Source of the DNA: Closterium sp. Naga37s-1
Taxonomy: Eukaryota > Streptophyta > Zygnematophyceae > Desmidiales > Closteriaceae
NCBI GenBank assembly: GCA_947471745.1
Contig: CANJKZ010000172.1
Location: 3,700,001 to 3,764,000 of the forward strand
DNA length: 64,000 nt
Direction of reading: 5' to 3'
Shown here: positions 40,701 to 52,336 of the stretch, one piece after another
Position numbering within the stretch: the first letter of the stretch is position 1
Layout of the letters: the number at the start of each line of letters is the position of its first letter
The notes under the pieces: model-generated
Databases searched by the model: none
What the model was told of the DNA's origin: nothing
Seen by the model: the letters and a program-made list of their open reading frames with translations, nothing else
Position numbers and translations under genes: made by a program

Positions 40701-43564
40701 TCCCAGCATCCCTCCCAGCACCCCTCCCCCCATCCCTCCCCCCCCCCCATCCCTCCCCCCATCCGTCCCACCACCCCTCCCACCATCCCACCCACCTCTC
40801 GAGGCACTGCATGACGACAGCAGCAGCGAGACTCGGCAGCAGCCAGCGAATATACACAGCGCCCAGAGCAGCGATGTCCGGGGACTGGTGCAGCAGCAGC
40901 AGCAGCGGCTCCGTGAACCACCAGAGCACGGCCACGGGGGTGGCGACTAGAGTCATGCACAGCAGCGCGCGCTGCAGGTGCAGCCCCAGCTGCAGCGGAC
41001 ACCCCGCCCCGAACGCCTGCCCGCAGAGGGTCTCTAGCCCGCTTGCTAGGCCTTGCTGTAGAATGGAGTTGCGGGGAAGAGGGGGATGAAGGGGGGGGAG
41101 GATAGGGGAAGGATGGAGGGGAGGGGAGGGGTACGAAGGGGGGCGGAGGGGGACGGAGGGTTGCCAGCGACTTGAATGGACACCCAAGGGCGTGGCAACG
41201 AGAGTCATGCAGGGCAGCGCGCGCTGCAGGTGCAGCCCCAGCTGCAGCGGACACCCCGCCCCGAACGCCTGCCCGCAGAGGGTCTCTAGCCCGCTTGCTA
41301 GGCCTTGCTGTCGCATGGAGTTGCGGGGAAGGCGGGGGTGAAGTGGGGGGAATGGGGAAGGATGGAGGGGTGGGAGTGGGGGGGAAGGGAGGGCGGGAGG
41401 AGGGGGACGGGGGGGTTGACAGTGAAATTGATGGTGATTCAGATGTAGCGGAAGAGATGGGGAAAGCTGGGGAAAAGGGGGCAGGAATGGTAATTGGCCA
41501 GCGGCGATGCTAGGTGGACGGGAGGGTGCGGGAGGATCTCTTTCACGGGCAGGAGCAGAGCTACCCCTCTCACGAGCAAGAGCACCCCCCCTTACAAGCA
41601 CCCCTCTCACAAGCACCCCGCTCACGAGCACCCCGCTTACAAGCACCCCTCACAAGCACAAAATCTGACTACGTTGCACCTATAACATAAATAGAATGTT
41701 GCATGCTATAAAACAACTTAAAAACTCCGTAAATATGTGTTGGACGCTTGAAACAGCAGCGGCAGCGCGGCGGTCTCACGAGCAAGAACAGCAATCTCAT
41801 CAGCAGGATCAGAAGGACAAACTCACGAGCAGGATGTGGCCGGTAATGTTGGCGAAGGACGTCGCGATAGACGCGGCGGCGAGTTGGCATCACTTTTGAG
41901 AATTCCCAAAAGCGATTTCAACACATCAGCAGGAGCAGAAGGACAAACTCACGAGCAGGATGTGACCGGTGACGTTGGCGAAGGACGTCGCGATAGACGC
42001 GGCGGCGAGCGGGAGAGGGCCCAGACGACCGACGAAGGCGAGAGGAATAAGCGTCATGAGATTCTGCAGGAGATTAGCCGCCATCATTGGCCATGCCATG
42101 CTGGTGGGGCGGAGATGGGAGGGGGACGGAGGAGAGGACGACGAGGAAGACGGAGGATAGGTGGAAGGAGAAAGGTGAGGATAAGGGCGAAGAGAGGGGA
42201 AAAGAGTGGGACAGGTGGCACAGGGTGGCGACAAAGAGCACAAGGAGGAAACTTCAGAGTTGACTCGATAACCATGTGAAAACAAAAAGGAGAAGAGAGA
42301 GGAAGGAGCGACGGAAAGGAGCGAGAGAATGCGGGGTCACGGCTTCTTACGTGACTTGTAGCTTGGCCTCTGCGACCATCGCCTCTTTGCGCCACAGCCC
42401 ACTCGTCTTCGCTCTGCTCCTCCCTCTGCCCGCCCGCCTTGCGCTAACAACCGGCGCTACAGCCTTCGCCGCTGCTTCCGCCACTCCCCCCTCCCGCTCC
42501 TCCTCCTCGCCCTCGCGCTCGTCACTCTCGTCGTCGCTCCCGTCGCTTCCCTCATCGCTCTCCTCGTCCTCCTCTCCCTCTTCTCTCTCCGCACTCCCCT
42601 CTCTCTCCTCACTCGAGACACTCGCCGACCGCCATATCCACCTGAGAATCGGCCGCCTCTGGCCGTTCCTCTTCCGACTTCTCTCCTTTCCGCCGTCTTG
42701 TTCACACTCCTCGCTCACTCTCCCCGCCTCGCTCCCCTTACACACTGGTAACGACCACTCTAATCGACGCGCGATCGCGTGTCCGCTTTCGCCATCTCCT
42801 TCCCCTTCGACCTCGCCTTCCCACGCCGCCGTTCCGCGACCAGCACCGCCCGCCGTCGCCCCCTTCCCCGCGCTCCGCCACTCCCGCGCTCCGGTTGCGT
42901 ACTGCTGTTCCCCTCCCCCCGCTGCTCCTCCCGTCTCTAATCTCTCGAGGCTGCTTTCTCCACTCAGCGCGAGCCCCGCAGCTGCAGCGGCGATCGCGGA
43001 GGATTCCGCGAGGGAGGCAATTGGGCGCGGGGGAGGGGAGGCGGTGGCAGAACTCGGGGCAAGCAGGGGGGGCGGGGGAAGGCGGGTGGAAGCTGGCGCG
43101 CATGCTTGCGCGGAAGAATGAGTTGCCGGGACCACAGCGGGGCCGCTCAAGCCGCCTTGTGAGCGGAAACTCACAAAACCAGGTAAAATCCATCGTAAAG
43201 GCGATAGAGAGGAGGAGGAGATCTGCGGCCCGGAACGAGAGCTTGCGCCTTCGGCTTCCACCGCTATTCCCGCTTGACTCGTTCCACCCAGTAAAGGTTC
43301 GGTCAGCGGACTTGGTTGAGGACCCAACCGCCATTGATGGGTCTGGCTCGTTTTGTGCCGCTCTTCCCTTTGCGTCGGTGTTCGCAGCTCATTGTTAGTT
43401 CGCTGCTGATGTTTTGATTTTTTTCGCTGCTGCTTGGCCTTTCGGACGTGTTGCTCCTGCCTGTCCTCCTGCTCTTGCTGCAATTGTCTCGTCGCGTGCA
43501 ACGCGGACGCGTAGTCTTTAGTAGGAAGGATAGGAGAAGCGGACGGACGCGGTACGCGAGGCAT
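37691..43564 (-). CDS. MATE-family efflux transporter with long N-terminal extension, 9 exons
   Basis: Multidrug and toxic compound extrusion carrier, a cation/proton-coupled exporter; membrane and substrate cannot be read from sequence. Exons: 43564-42351, 42100-41953, 41055-40796, 39900-39616, 39186-39100, 38934-38639, 38394-38276, 38106-38020, 37888-37691; phases fit, 897 residues. Diagnostic blocks in order: LPLAAASIATSFANVTG, GLASGLETLCGQAFGAG, LGLHLQRAL, LQAQSVTFP, LEYWSFDIVTLLAGLLPNP, VAVSTRVANELGAGDE, VLSGIVRGSGYQQ, YYLFGLPLAALL, GLWSGLTIG. The MATE core is normal in length (about 480). Residues 1-400 are an extra hydrophilic region with basic Gln/Arg-rich, Ala/Ser-rich and Glu/Asp-rich parts, open through one exon. 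The true start could therefore be internal, although the 43564 ATG is in frame without interruption. Copies of exons 2 and 3 lie in introns 2. Confidence 0.88.
41189..41307 (-). pseudogene. Duplicate of MATE exon 3 (5' part)
   Basis: A CGACAG acceptor and a near-identical copy of GLASGLETLCGQAFGAGCPL through MTLVATP. It diverges before WWFTEP, where the complete exon (41055-40796) continues. It has no donor in the right phase. Confidence 0.85.
41829..41890 (-). pseudogene. Copy of the MATE exon 2 end with donor
   Basis: A copy of AASIATSFANITGHILL with the CTC|GTGAGT donor lies about 120 bp downstream of the real exon 2 end in gene direction. It has no acceptor. Confidence 0.8.
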
Positions 43565-46330
43565 GGTGGGCTGGACTTTACGGACAATTAAGAATGTGAG
43601 GCTCCCTCCTTGTGCCTACGATCGCGGCTCTCAGATAATCACCAACTAAGTCGTCGTAAGGAAGACCAATAGTAGCGACGAAAACTACAGTTCGGTTCCG
43701 AAAGCTGTTACGTGTACCTGGACTCAACTGCTGCCAGAGAGGGGTAACAGTAAAGCGGCAGAAGCATGTCTAGACTATGGAAGCATCCTGATGATTCTGG
43801 AAGCACATCAGCTCACTGCAAGTGACAAGAGGGTGGAGGTGATGGAAACGACTTGGCTATTGACGTATCGAGCGGGCACCCTCTTTCTTTCATAATTGTA
43901 CAGTCTGTGAACCTAGGGTTATAAGGATTGTCTGTTTAGGTCCGACTGTTTCCCCAAAACTCTTGATGCGCATTGAACAAACATCTAAATAATTTTTCAG
44001 TTGACGCTGCTCTCAAGACCTGTTGATTCGCATCTTGTTTCTTTGCCACCGAAATATAAATAGATATGTTGCATCTCAATTCAGCAGCGGTAGCTGACTT
44101 CACATCCTCAATTGCCGACTCAGCACACAATGTTAAAACAATAAGAAACAATTATTCGTCACGCAGTCCAGTTCCATCCATCCATCATTCCCCTTTCCGC
44201 ACCCGCCCTCCTCACCAAGAACCCGAACCGACCTCATTTGCTGACCGCAAACTTCGAAGGACCCGAATCCCGAGAGTTGTGGCAAAGACGCGACCTCCTT
44301 CCGCATTTATGGGTGGAGCCGACGGGTCAGCAGCATTACCCGTGAAGTTTTTGGGTAATGTACTGTACCTCAAAACTTTCTTTCAGCCACATCAACCCTT
44401 TGGTTTCACGAGCACATTTTTTTATCAACTAGCCTTCCAGAATCGTGCACTCACAGTCTGGAGTCTGGGCTTGGGGACTGCCAAACTCAAAAACAGGACA
44501 TCCGTAAACGTCGGAATCAGGGCTGTCGCTAGCAGGGCGTTTGCCCTGCTGGACCTTGAATTCCAGGGCTGGGTTGCCCTTGAAAGCTGAAATTGATGGG
44601 TTGCAAAAATTCCAGACCTGATTCCTTACAGGGCTGATTTTGGGCTTAGGCCTGGTGTGTAGGGTATATTTTAGGTGAGCCCTGGAACCAGATATTTCGA
44701 GCCCCAACCCCCCCCCCCCCCCCCCAACTCCTCCACTCCCCCCTCCCCCCCGTTTCCATCCTGGTTGCATCCAACCTGGCAAATTTGGAGTTGCGTGGTT
44801 GGGCAAAAAACCTAGAACTTGTGCTTGCGCCAATCCCAGCTTCGCTCCCTTGGGAGTGGGTATAAGTGCAAAAAAACTTCAATGTGTTAAGGGTCGGAAG
44901 CCTGCTAAGTGTGCATAGTGAAATGACGCTAACTAGTTTTTTTGTTATGTAGTGTTTGCTTGTTGTAGTACTTGCATAGTGTAAGCTTTGTAGTTGAAAT
45001 GAGACTGCAGAAATTTTGCCAAACCTGATTTAAAGGGAGGAAAATTTTCCAGCCCTGAAGCCTAAAGGGCCGAAAGTCGTTCCGACCCTGCTAAATACAG
45101 GGTCGTACATGCCGGGCCCCCTGATTTGTCCGGGGGGCCCAAAACCAAACGACAGGCCTGGTCGGGATGGACCAAAGGAAGTAGTCTGGTCTGGAGGGCA
45201 CTTACCCTGTTTGAGTGCTGGATGCGAAGCGTTGCGGCCACGTCGACTGCCTAGGCAGCCCTCCGTAGTTCTGGGTTCGACAATCGCGGAGATTCTTTTA
45301 GCGACAATACAGGTCTCATATGTATGCGTTGGGTCGTGTAACTGAACACACTTATCTTCTAATTATATTTTATATGTTGTGAGGCTTGAGGCAACGACAT
45401 GCAGATAATTGAATCCTTATACCGATAAGCACATCTATGAATGATTGTTGCGATCAGAATTTGATCGTGCCTAGGATCACCTCAGGAAGGTTCGCACACA
45501 GTCGAGTAGTGGTGGGCCCGTGACCTCAATAGCAGAGTAAATGTAAAATGTTTGAGATAATTAAAACATGCAAGTACAAGGAATATAAATATGAGTACAG
45601 GGGAATTCGAAACGACCTAGCTAGCCATGTACTCTAAGGGGTACATTTCTTTATTACAGCGAAATCCAACCGTGCGACTCCAGACAGTTACGAAACTGTT
45701 CGGGCAGAATCCTCGCCACTACTGCTGCCTGATGCTGTCTGCCCGACGGTCCAGATCCTTTCGTAACTGTGCGACCTTTCGCGTTGCTTCCGCCCTTTCG
45801 ACTTCAGCCTCGGTAGTGCGTGCTTCGCTTGCAGCGGTGAGAAGTGCACAGTAGTGTTTCAATAATCACAATTCGTAACAATGATGACAGCATATATGTT
45901 TCATTTGATATCGATAGCATCATGGTGTCCCCGTTTTTTATCAACAATGAAAAATGCAAGACATGAGCATTGTACCATTCCACGCCCATCAAATATGTTT
46001 CATCATAGTATGTCGTTCTACTGTTCAATATTCTAGCTGCACCAAACCAAGGCACATCGCAGGAAGCTAGTAACGGTCACACATGTCACCATTTTTTTGC
46101 CAAGTGGGTCGGCCGAAGTTTTGGCCCACCATATTGTTTGTTTGGATTTTGCGAACAACGCCCTGTAAGATGCCACTCAAACACATGTGGTCATAAATCT
46201 TGCATGTAAAGTTATTTGCGAGCAGCTGCGATGGTGGCGATAAACTCATAATCGGCATATGAAATGACGATGAGTTCAAGTCGAAAGATAAAGACAATGC
46301 GAGAGCGTTTGATGCCAGTATCACCAGCTT
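43565..46330. other. Gene-poor region upstream of the MATE gene
   Basis: The right-hand part from about 43565 should hold the MATE promoter. A poly-C run of about 21 bases lies at 44706-44726. Between 44510 and 45060 several CAGGGCTG and AGCCCTG motifs suggest old hAT-like debris, but no matching target-site duplication is found. From 45600 to 46320 short AT-rich frames occur on the minus strand (for example ending at 46067 and 45804) with no recognised family. This looks like old sequence later interrupted by the element at 46331. Confidence 0.45.
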
Positions 46331-46474
46331 TGTCAGAATGCTATAATTGTCTAGTCTGCAGTGGAATACTCTATAGTGAGTACAGCCCAAATTAGGGTTT
46401 GCTATATGTATCCTACCTGCTGCTAGTGCAATCCCCCTTTCTGTTTCTAAACTTTCTACTAGCGTTTCTCGACA
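46331..46474 (+). repeat. 5' LTR of TRIM copy A
   Basis: 144 bp, starting TGTCAGAATG and ending TTCTCGACA. It carries TAGGGTTTGCTATATG, which may serve as a TATA-type promoter region. Confidence 0.92.
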
Positions 46475-46689
46475 TGCTATCAGAGCGAGATCGCTCCTGG
46501 CCTGTGGGCCCACCTGCTTCCGCTGCTGTCCTGCCTGTCGCGCGCCCGGGGTGCGCGACGTTTTCTGCCTGCCGCGCGCCCGGCGCACACGGCGTTTTTT
46601 TCTTCCCGCCGCGCGGCGGTTTTCTGCCCGCCACGCGCTCGAGGCGCGCGGCGCTTTCTGCCCGCCACGCGCTCGGGGCGCCCCGGGGA

Positions 46690-46995
46690 CCCGCGCGCCG
46701 TCCCCCCTCCCGTCGCCCGTCGCGGCGCCCCGGGGACCCGCGCGCTGTCCCCTCCCGTCGCCCGTCGCGGCGTCCCGGGGGCCCGCGCGCCGCCCCCTCC
46801 CGTCGCCCGTCGCGGCGCCCTGGGGGCCCGCGCGTCGCCCCCCTCCCGTCGCCCGTCGCGGCGCCCTGGGGGCCCGCGCGCCGCCCTGCCCGTCGCCCGT
46901 CGCGGCGCCCTGGGGGCCCGCACGTCGCCCCCTCCCGTCGCCCGTCGCGGCGCCCTGGGGGCCCGCGCGCCGCCCTGCCCGTCGCCCGTCGCAGC
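46690..46995. repeat. GC-rich tandem repeat inside TRIM copy A
   Basis: Five to six copies of a block of about 55-62 bp combine GCGGCGCCCTGGGGGCCCGC with CCCTCCCGTCGCCCGTC. All frames are open, giving Arg/Pro/Ala-rich translations that I treat as artefacts. Confidence 0.88.
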
Positions 46996-47615
46996 GCCCC
47001 AGCTGCTGCCCGCGTCTCTGCCCCACGCCGCACGCGCGCCCCCTGCGTTGGGGGTATGGGGGTGGCGTGTATGGGGGTGGCGGGTGTGTGAGCCGTCCCC
47101 TGCTCCTCCTCCTCCTCCGTCTCCCACTGCTGCAGCTGCCGCTGAGGGGGGTGGGTGTGTGGGAGCCGAGGGAGTGGCGCTAGGGGGGTGTCGTGGGAGT
47201 GGAGCTAGGGGTGCAGCAAGGGGTGTGTGAAAGGGGTGTGGGACAGTTTTGGGAGGTTGAGTGGAGGTAGCCGTCGTGACATCAGCAGCGCCAGTAGTCC
47301 GGGGCCCTTGCTCCGGTAGCCCAGCGAGCCGTCGCTGCGCCAGTTGCCCGTGGGTCCGTTGCTCCTGCCGCTCGTCTTAGCCGCGGAGCCAGTTACTCCT
47401 GTAGTCCGGGGCCCTTGCTCCGGTAGCCACCGTGCGCGCCGCTCCTGTTGCCCGTGTGTCTGCGGCTTCATCCGTCGCCTCCTATCTCCACTCCTCTCAC
47501 AGTCCCTCCTCCTCCTCACCTGCCTTCTGTGACTGCCTCTAGCTTTGATTGTGCTTGTGAACTTCTTATGCGACTGCTTGCTGTGCTGATCATACCCCAC
47601 TTTGCCTATGGGGTG

Positions 47616-47759
47616 TGTCGGAATGCTATAATTGTCTAGTCTGCAGTGGGGTACTCTATAGTGAGTACAGCCCAAATTAGGGTTTGCTATATGTATCCTA
47701 CCTGCTGCTAGTGCAATCCCCCTTTCTGTTTCTAAACTTTCTACTAGCGTTTCTCGGCA
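47616..47759 (+). repeat. 3' LTR of TRIM copy A
   Basis: 144 bp, starting TGTCGGAATG and ending TTCTCGGCA, about 97 percent identical to the 5' LTR. This points to a fairly recent insertion. Confidence 0.92.
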
Positions 47760-47989
47760 AGCTTGACCGGTATCGATATAGCCTAGTAGTTGGAAGTTAG
47801 GCGGTGCAATGACTCTGTTGGTTAGGCCGACTTCTGGTACGGATATGAAGCACGGTAATGCTTGTCGTAGATCCGTCATACGTGCCTCCTCAGGGCGAGC
47901 GGATTGCAATGTAGGACCACTTCGGCCGGCTGGTAATGGCACAAAAATGGGGTAACCGAGCTGCTGCCGGTAGAGTGTTATTTTATTTT

Positions 47990-48911
47990 ATTTTGGAACC
48001 GCAGAGGAGACACACCTGCACTGAACTTGGTGAGCTGCGCCACTACGTTGGCTTGCAGATCACCAGGAACAGAGCAGCGCACACCATTACTTTGACTCAA
48101 TCACACATGGTGCAGCACATCCTCGAGCGGTTTCGCTTTCAGTTCTCCTCAGCATAGCCCACCCCTCTTGCAGTTGACCATGGGCTCACGGCTCCTGTTC
48201 CTGACAAGCCTGTTGAGCCTAGTGGTTAGTACGTAGACCTGGTGGGGTGCCTCATGTAACTAATGACTTACAATCGTCCTGACCTAGCGTTCCCTCTCAA
48301 CATCATTGCTCGCTTTGTGGCAACAGGGAGACACCGACCTGGCTAATGGACGGCAACCAAGAGGGTACTGCGACATCTGGCGAGTACATCAGGCATGATG
48401 CTTGTGCTTGGAGGACGCAAGCCAATTGCACTCACGGGTCATACAGACACTTCTTGGGCTGACAACGTGGAGAACCACAAGTCCTCTCAATACTACTGCT
48501 TCAGCCTTGGCACTGGAGTTGTTTCGTGGACGTCCACTCGCTTGTAGTGAGTGGCACAATAGCAACGAGGTAGAGATTTACGCCGGTGCTATGGCTGCGC
48601 AGAAACTCCGCTGGCTGAATTTCTTGCTCACAGACTTGGGTGAGCCACCTCGTTCTACCCCGGTCTTGCTCGCTGATAACAAGGCCATCATCCTCCTGTG
48701 TCGGGAGCCTCGAGTGGAGGGCAAAACGAAGCACATTCACCTGCGATGCTTCCTGTTGCGCAAGTTGCAGCAGCGCGGCCAGGCACACGTGGTTCCAGTG
48801 GCCTCAAAGGCCAACACAACCAATATCTTCACCAAGGCACTCCACCCTTGTGATCACCATCAGTTCTGTACGCAGTTTGGCCTTGTTCCGGCATGTCCTC
48901 ACTTTGTTTAG
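47990..48911 (+). pseudogene. Degraded Ty1/copia pol fragment (end of RT plus RNase H)
   Basis: Reading frames at 47990-48157 and 48402-48911, with an unmarked stretch between, match the C-terminal part of copia reverse transcriptase (LGELRHYVGLQITRN, LTQSHMVQHILERF) and RNase H (GHTDTSWADNVE, YAGAMAAQKLRWL, TKHIHLRCFLLRKLQQRG, NIFTKAL). Stops interrupt the frame around 48154, 48258 and 48345, and the frame shifts near 48540. No LTR pair was found around it. It is an old, dead fragment lying just right of TRIM copy A. Confidence 0.85.
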
Positions 48912-49849
48912 GCTTGCTTTGTATATCTTATACTGCTTGTGATGCTGCTTATATATACACGTACTCGTGAACTGGCCTTGTGGCCATTTGTCCTAGAGTT
49001 TGGGCTAGTTGTACTGCCCTGGTTTGCATCCCATGCCTTGTTGTTTCATGCTGAATGGTCTTATGACCGCTTGTCTTAGTGGTTGGACTAGTTGAGCCGC
49101 CCTAGGTTGTTGCTTCGCTTGCTTTTGGCGATGCCCCCTACCTTGTGTATGAGGGTATGCCCCCTAGGTTGTTGCTTCGCTTGCCTTTGGCGATGCCCCC
49201 TACCTAGCCTATGGGGGTATGCCGATAGATAAATGATTTTGGCAAACTAGGATGTTCGCTTACCTCGGTTGAGAAACTATGTTAGAATTTGATATGCTGA
49301 TGCAGGGCTTGACATACGATCGTCGATTTTATTTAGGTTGGAGGTTGGCAAACGGCGAGAGCAAGACTGAGGATGCGAATGGCTGATTCCGAGTTGACGA
49401 CGCTGCCAAAGTAGACGTCGTCGTTCGCGCGAGTAACTTCGACTATGTAGTCATCAGAGTCGGGGTTGTGGTGAATTGTATCGAGCGAGTCTTCCCAATC
49501 AGGAGCGTCGTCCACGAGTAAGTAATTTTGATAGTTGTGTTGTAGTATGTCATGCATGAAATGCGGACGAGATCTGGTTAAGTGACAGAGGACAACGCTT
49601 GAAATTCAATTTGGGTTTGTAAGGGGAACGTTGGGAGAGTGCCCGATAGGTTGGCAATCGGCTTCTTTCTTAGGCACATTGATTGCGTTGCATACAGTGG
49701 CGATTCATCTATATGGAAATGCAAACAGTGGCATTGCACGTTGATTTCCCCTGCTTCCGAATCGCAAGCGAGCTTGCTCAACATAGTCCGACTCACGAGG
49801 GTCCTAGCCAGGCAAGTACCTCAAAGCTTGAGGTTGTGCACATGGTGGG
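48912..49849. other. Flank of copia fragment and spacer
   Basis: A 58-bp block (CCCTAGGTTGTTGCTTCGCT and following) is repeated in tandem at 49100-49157 and 49162-49219, probably remnant LTR or 3' sequence of the pol fragment. A 74-codon acidic frame on the minus strand (49333-49557) matches no family that I know. Nothing else is supported. Confidence 0.45.
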
Positions 49850-49975
49850 TGTTAACAACATAATGAATGATTGTTGAGGGCATACAAAGGGGGTATATAT
49901 AGCTAACCCGTACCCTCTATAGTGGAACCCAGCCTAGCCTGAACAATACGCATGCAAATCTATATGTGTAGAGCA
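49850..49975 (-). repeat. 3' LTR of copia element D
   Basis: 126 bp with TG...CA ends. It contains GGGTATATATAGC and CCCTCTATAGTGG blocks shared with the partner LTR at 55818-55947. Confidence 0.82.
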
Positions 49976-50735
49976 GAGACGGACGTAGGAGGAGGAGTGA
50001 CGTCGTAACGAAGGAGGAAAAGACACAGGAGTCCGTGGGGCGAGCAGCATGGAGGAAGTCACATAACGGAGGAGAGGAGATAGCAAGGGATGACAGGGGA
50101 GGCGACGGGAGAACAGAGTGTGGCTTAACACGAGGTGGACAAGAATGGAGGAGCATAGCGTAAATACCACGAATATGAGAGACACGTGGTGAGCACGAGA
50201 GGGACGATGGACTCAGTGGTGGGAGGCAAGAGATGGGCGGGGAGGAGACAGCTGTGCACGAGGAGGAAGACAACCCAGAGACGAGGGGGGAGGGGGGGGG
50301 AAAGGAACGTGGGTTTGTGAGGGCGGAACAATCGATCGGTCCGTCGAAGGGGAAGGAAGGCCAAGAAGGCGCAGTACAGACACATGCGACGACGATGGCT
50401 GATGCAGCTGGTGCGGCGGCTGCTGCTGTGGCAACGGCTGCTGCAGCACCGGAAGTCCCACTCCAGCGGCACACCCACTACTAGTGCCCCCTCTGGCAGC
50501 ACCCCTAGAACCAGCACTCCCAGCGTCAGCACCCCTAGAACTAGCACCCGAAGAGCCTGCACCAACAGTGGCTCCACCCCCAGAACTAGCACGCCCAGCG
50601 GCAGCACCCCCAGAGTCCCCAGCGACTGGCTGCGGTGACGACAATTGCGCCGGCAACAAAGTGTGCTATGGCGACTGCAAGGATGACGCCGTCGACGGAA
50701 GAGACTGCAGCAATGGCTGCGACGGGGGCGGGGGA

Positions 50736-50740
<5 letters not shown>

Positions 50741-50774
<34 letters not shown>
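50741..50774. repeat. Poly-G tract of about 33 bases
   Basis: An almost uninterrupted G run within the linker region of element D. Similar runs occur at 55679-55701 (G) and 44706-44726 (C). Lengths may be affected by sequencing error. Confidence 0.85.
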
Positions 50775-50776
<2 letters not shown>

Positions 50777-51322
50777 CGAAGGGGCCGACACATGAGGCAC
50801 AACCCTACGGACTGGGCCACGACTGTTAGCAGGCTCCCCTACTGGCCCAACCGAGGGAAGGAGGGTGACGTGCGACACACCAGACGGGGCAGGACTCGGG
50901 GGAAGGGGAGCTAGCAGAAGTGGGACCGGGAGGGGGAGTGGCGATACACCAGACGGGGCAGGACGCGGGGCCAGCTAGCAGAGGAGTGGGACCGGGAGGG
51001 GGAGGGGGAGTGAGAAAGAGGGGAGGGGGATGAACCGGGGTACCTCAGTGAGGGAAGCGAGTATAAAAGCAGATAGACTTGTCAAAAGGTGACGTCGCGA
51101 GAGTGGAGGAAACAGTGAGACAAAGGGTGGTAGAACAGCCAGTCAGAGGCGTCGAGTTGGAAACCAAGGAAGACAAACAGGAGAGTGCTAGCTGAGAGCT
51201 TGTCCGCGCGAGATTCACGGGCGTGAGCAAGGCCGCCTCAGACTCGAAACGCAGGCGCAACACCAGGAGACCTAGTTCAGAGGTGGGTCGGCGAATGCGG
51301 TCGTGAGACACGGGGCCACAGG

Positions 51323-51928
51323 TTAAGCTGGTGCGCTGATCGCAAACGGCCACAGAAAATGGGGGGCACTGGCATGAAACATGGAGGTACGAGCGATCTC
51401 CATGACCAAGCCAACGCGATGCTCATCTACCCCATTCTCCTGCGGCGAGTCCAGGAGCGAGTACGTCTGGGTGATGCCCTCCGCACGACAAAATTGGCCA
51501 AGGCTACCAGAGGCAAACTCGCCACCACGGTCGGAGTACAGATGAGGCACATGCTGGGTGTGCTGGGTGCGGACGGCTACTAAGCACGGGTGGAGAACGT
51601 CAAAGATGCTGGCCTTTCGCTCCAAGGAAAACACTGTGGTATAGCAGGAATAGTCTTCCACAATGACAAGGAAGAAAGGCTCGCGGAATAGCCCAGGGAC
51701 GCGGGCAGGGTCATAGACGTCCATGTGCAAGGTCAAAAGAGGCACATGGGTAGGAGGAAACGAGGAGTGAGGGGCGGCACGCAACCTGCCCTCGACGCAA
51801 GGGGCACGCGGCGATGCAGACGAGGGAGAGAGAGCGGGGAGCGATGACGGGAGACCAGGGACAATACCGTGATGAGCCGTGTGACCAAGATGCGAGAGGG
51901 CGGGGTGACCTAGACGGTGGTGCCACAA
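51323..51928 (-). pseudogene. Copia integrase remnant (GAG-pre-integrase plus rve core)
   Basis: An open stretch of about 200 codons with the zinc-finger-type start WHHRLGHP, then THVPLLTLHMDVY, DYSCYTTVFSLERK, HLYSDRGGEF and the terminal TYSLLDSPQENGVDEH. Asp in HMDV, Asp in SDRGG and Glu in QENG correspond to the D,D,E catalytic triad. The motif reads normally here, but the chain is cut off after FAISAPA, and the rest of pol is absent. Confidence 0.85.
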
Positions 51929-51952
51929 GAGCGAGGGATGTGTGAGCGACCG

Positions 51953-52336
51953 TTACGAGCACGACGCATCTATATGACCAGACAGAGGAACCCGGGTGGA
52001 CGCAGTGTGCAGCATGAAAAGACCTGATGCAGGGTCACGGGGGAATGTGGCAAGAGGTGCCCCAGTGGTAGCGTCCGTACAGGTCACGGACCGCTCGTGT
52101 GCAGGAAACGTAGTGGTGACGCCGAGGTCCTGGAGACGAGTGACACCCACCAAGTTCCTGGAGAATGAGGGGATGTGCATACCAGTGAGGGGGACAAAGG
52201 GGACTGCGAAGAGTGCACTAGCGCTGCGTGCAACGACCGGTCCAAAGGAGGGGTCAGTCAACGAGACTGCGACAGTAGCTGGAAGCGGAGAGAGGGTTGT
52301 GCGGTCGTGGAAGAAGCATTGGGACATGCCGGAATC
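51953..52336 (-). pseudogene. Copia aspartic-protease region remnant
   Basis: The DSG-type active site (Asp-Ser-Gly, 52336-52328 on the minus strand) is followed by a frame with MHIPSFSRNLVGVTRLQDLG, typical of copia protease to pre-integrase sequence. A frameshift or stop separates it from the integrase frame. Confidence 0.72.

Larger units (their letters stand above)
46331..47759 (+). mobile_element. TRIM-like short LTR retroelement, copy A, complete
   Basis: A 1,429-bp element. The 5' LTR 46331-46474 and 3' LTR 47616-47759 are each 144 bp, TG...CA, differing at about four positions. The flanks carry a perfect 5-bp target-site duplication AGCTT (46326-46330 and 47760-47764). The primer-binding site TGCTATCAGAGC follows the 5' LTR directly (46475-46486), and a G-rich tract (TATGGGGTG) precedes the 3' LTR. 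The interior (46487-47615) is GC-rich, with repeated blocks of about 55-60 bp around CGTCGCCCGTCGCGGCGCCC, and has no gag-pol domains. It is non-autonomous, presumably mobilised by a copia-type partner. Confidence 0.93.

Noticed and set aside
44516..45058. Second hAT MITE bounded by CAGGGCTG and CAGCCCTG
   Set aside because: The inverted ends match for only about 8 bases and the flanks show no 8-bp duplication.
45270..45300. tRNA-like GGGTTCGA loop
   Set aside because: No cloverleaf stems or anticodon arm fit around it.
46399..47183. Arg/Pro/Ala-rich frames on both strands, over 200 codons
   Set aside because: Repeats of TRIM copy A; frames on opposite strands are equally open.
49333..49557. 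Acidic 74-codon minus-strand frame as a small gene
   Set aside because: No recognised family, and it lies between two degraded retroelements; not supportable.
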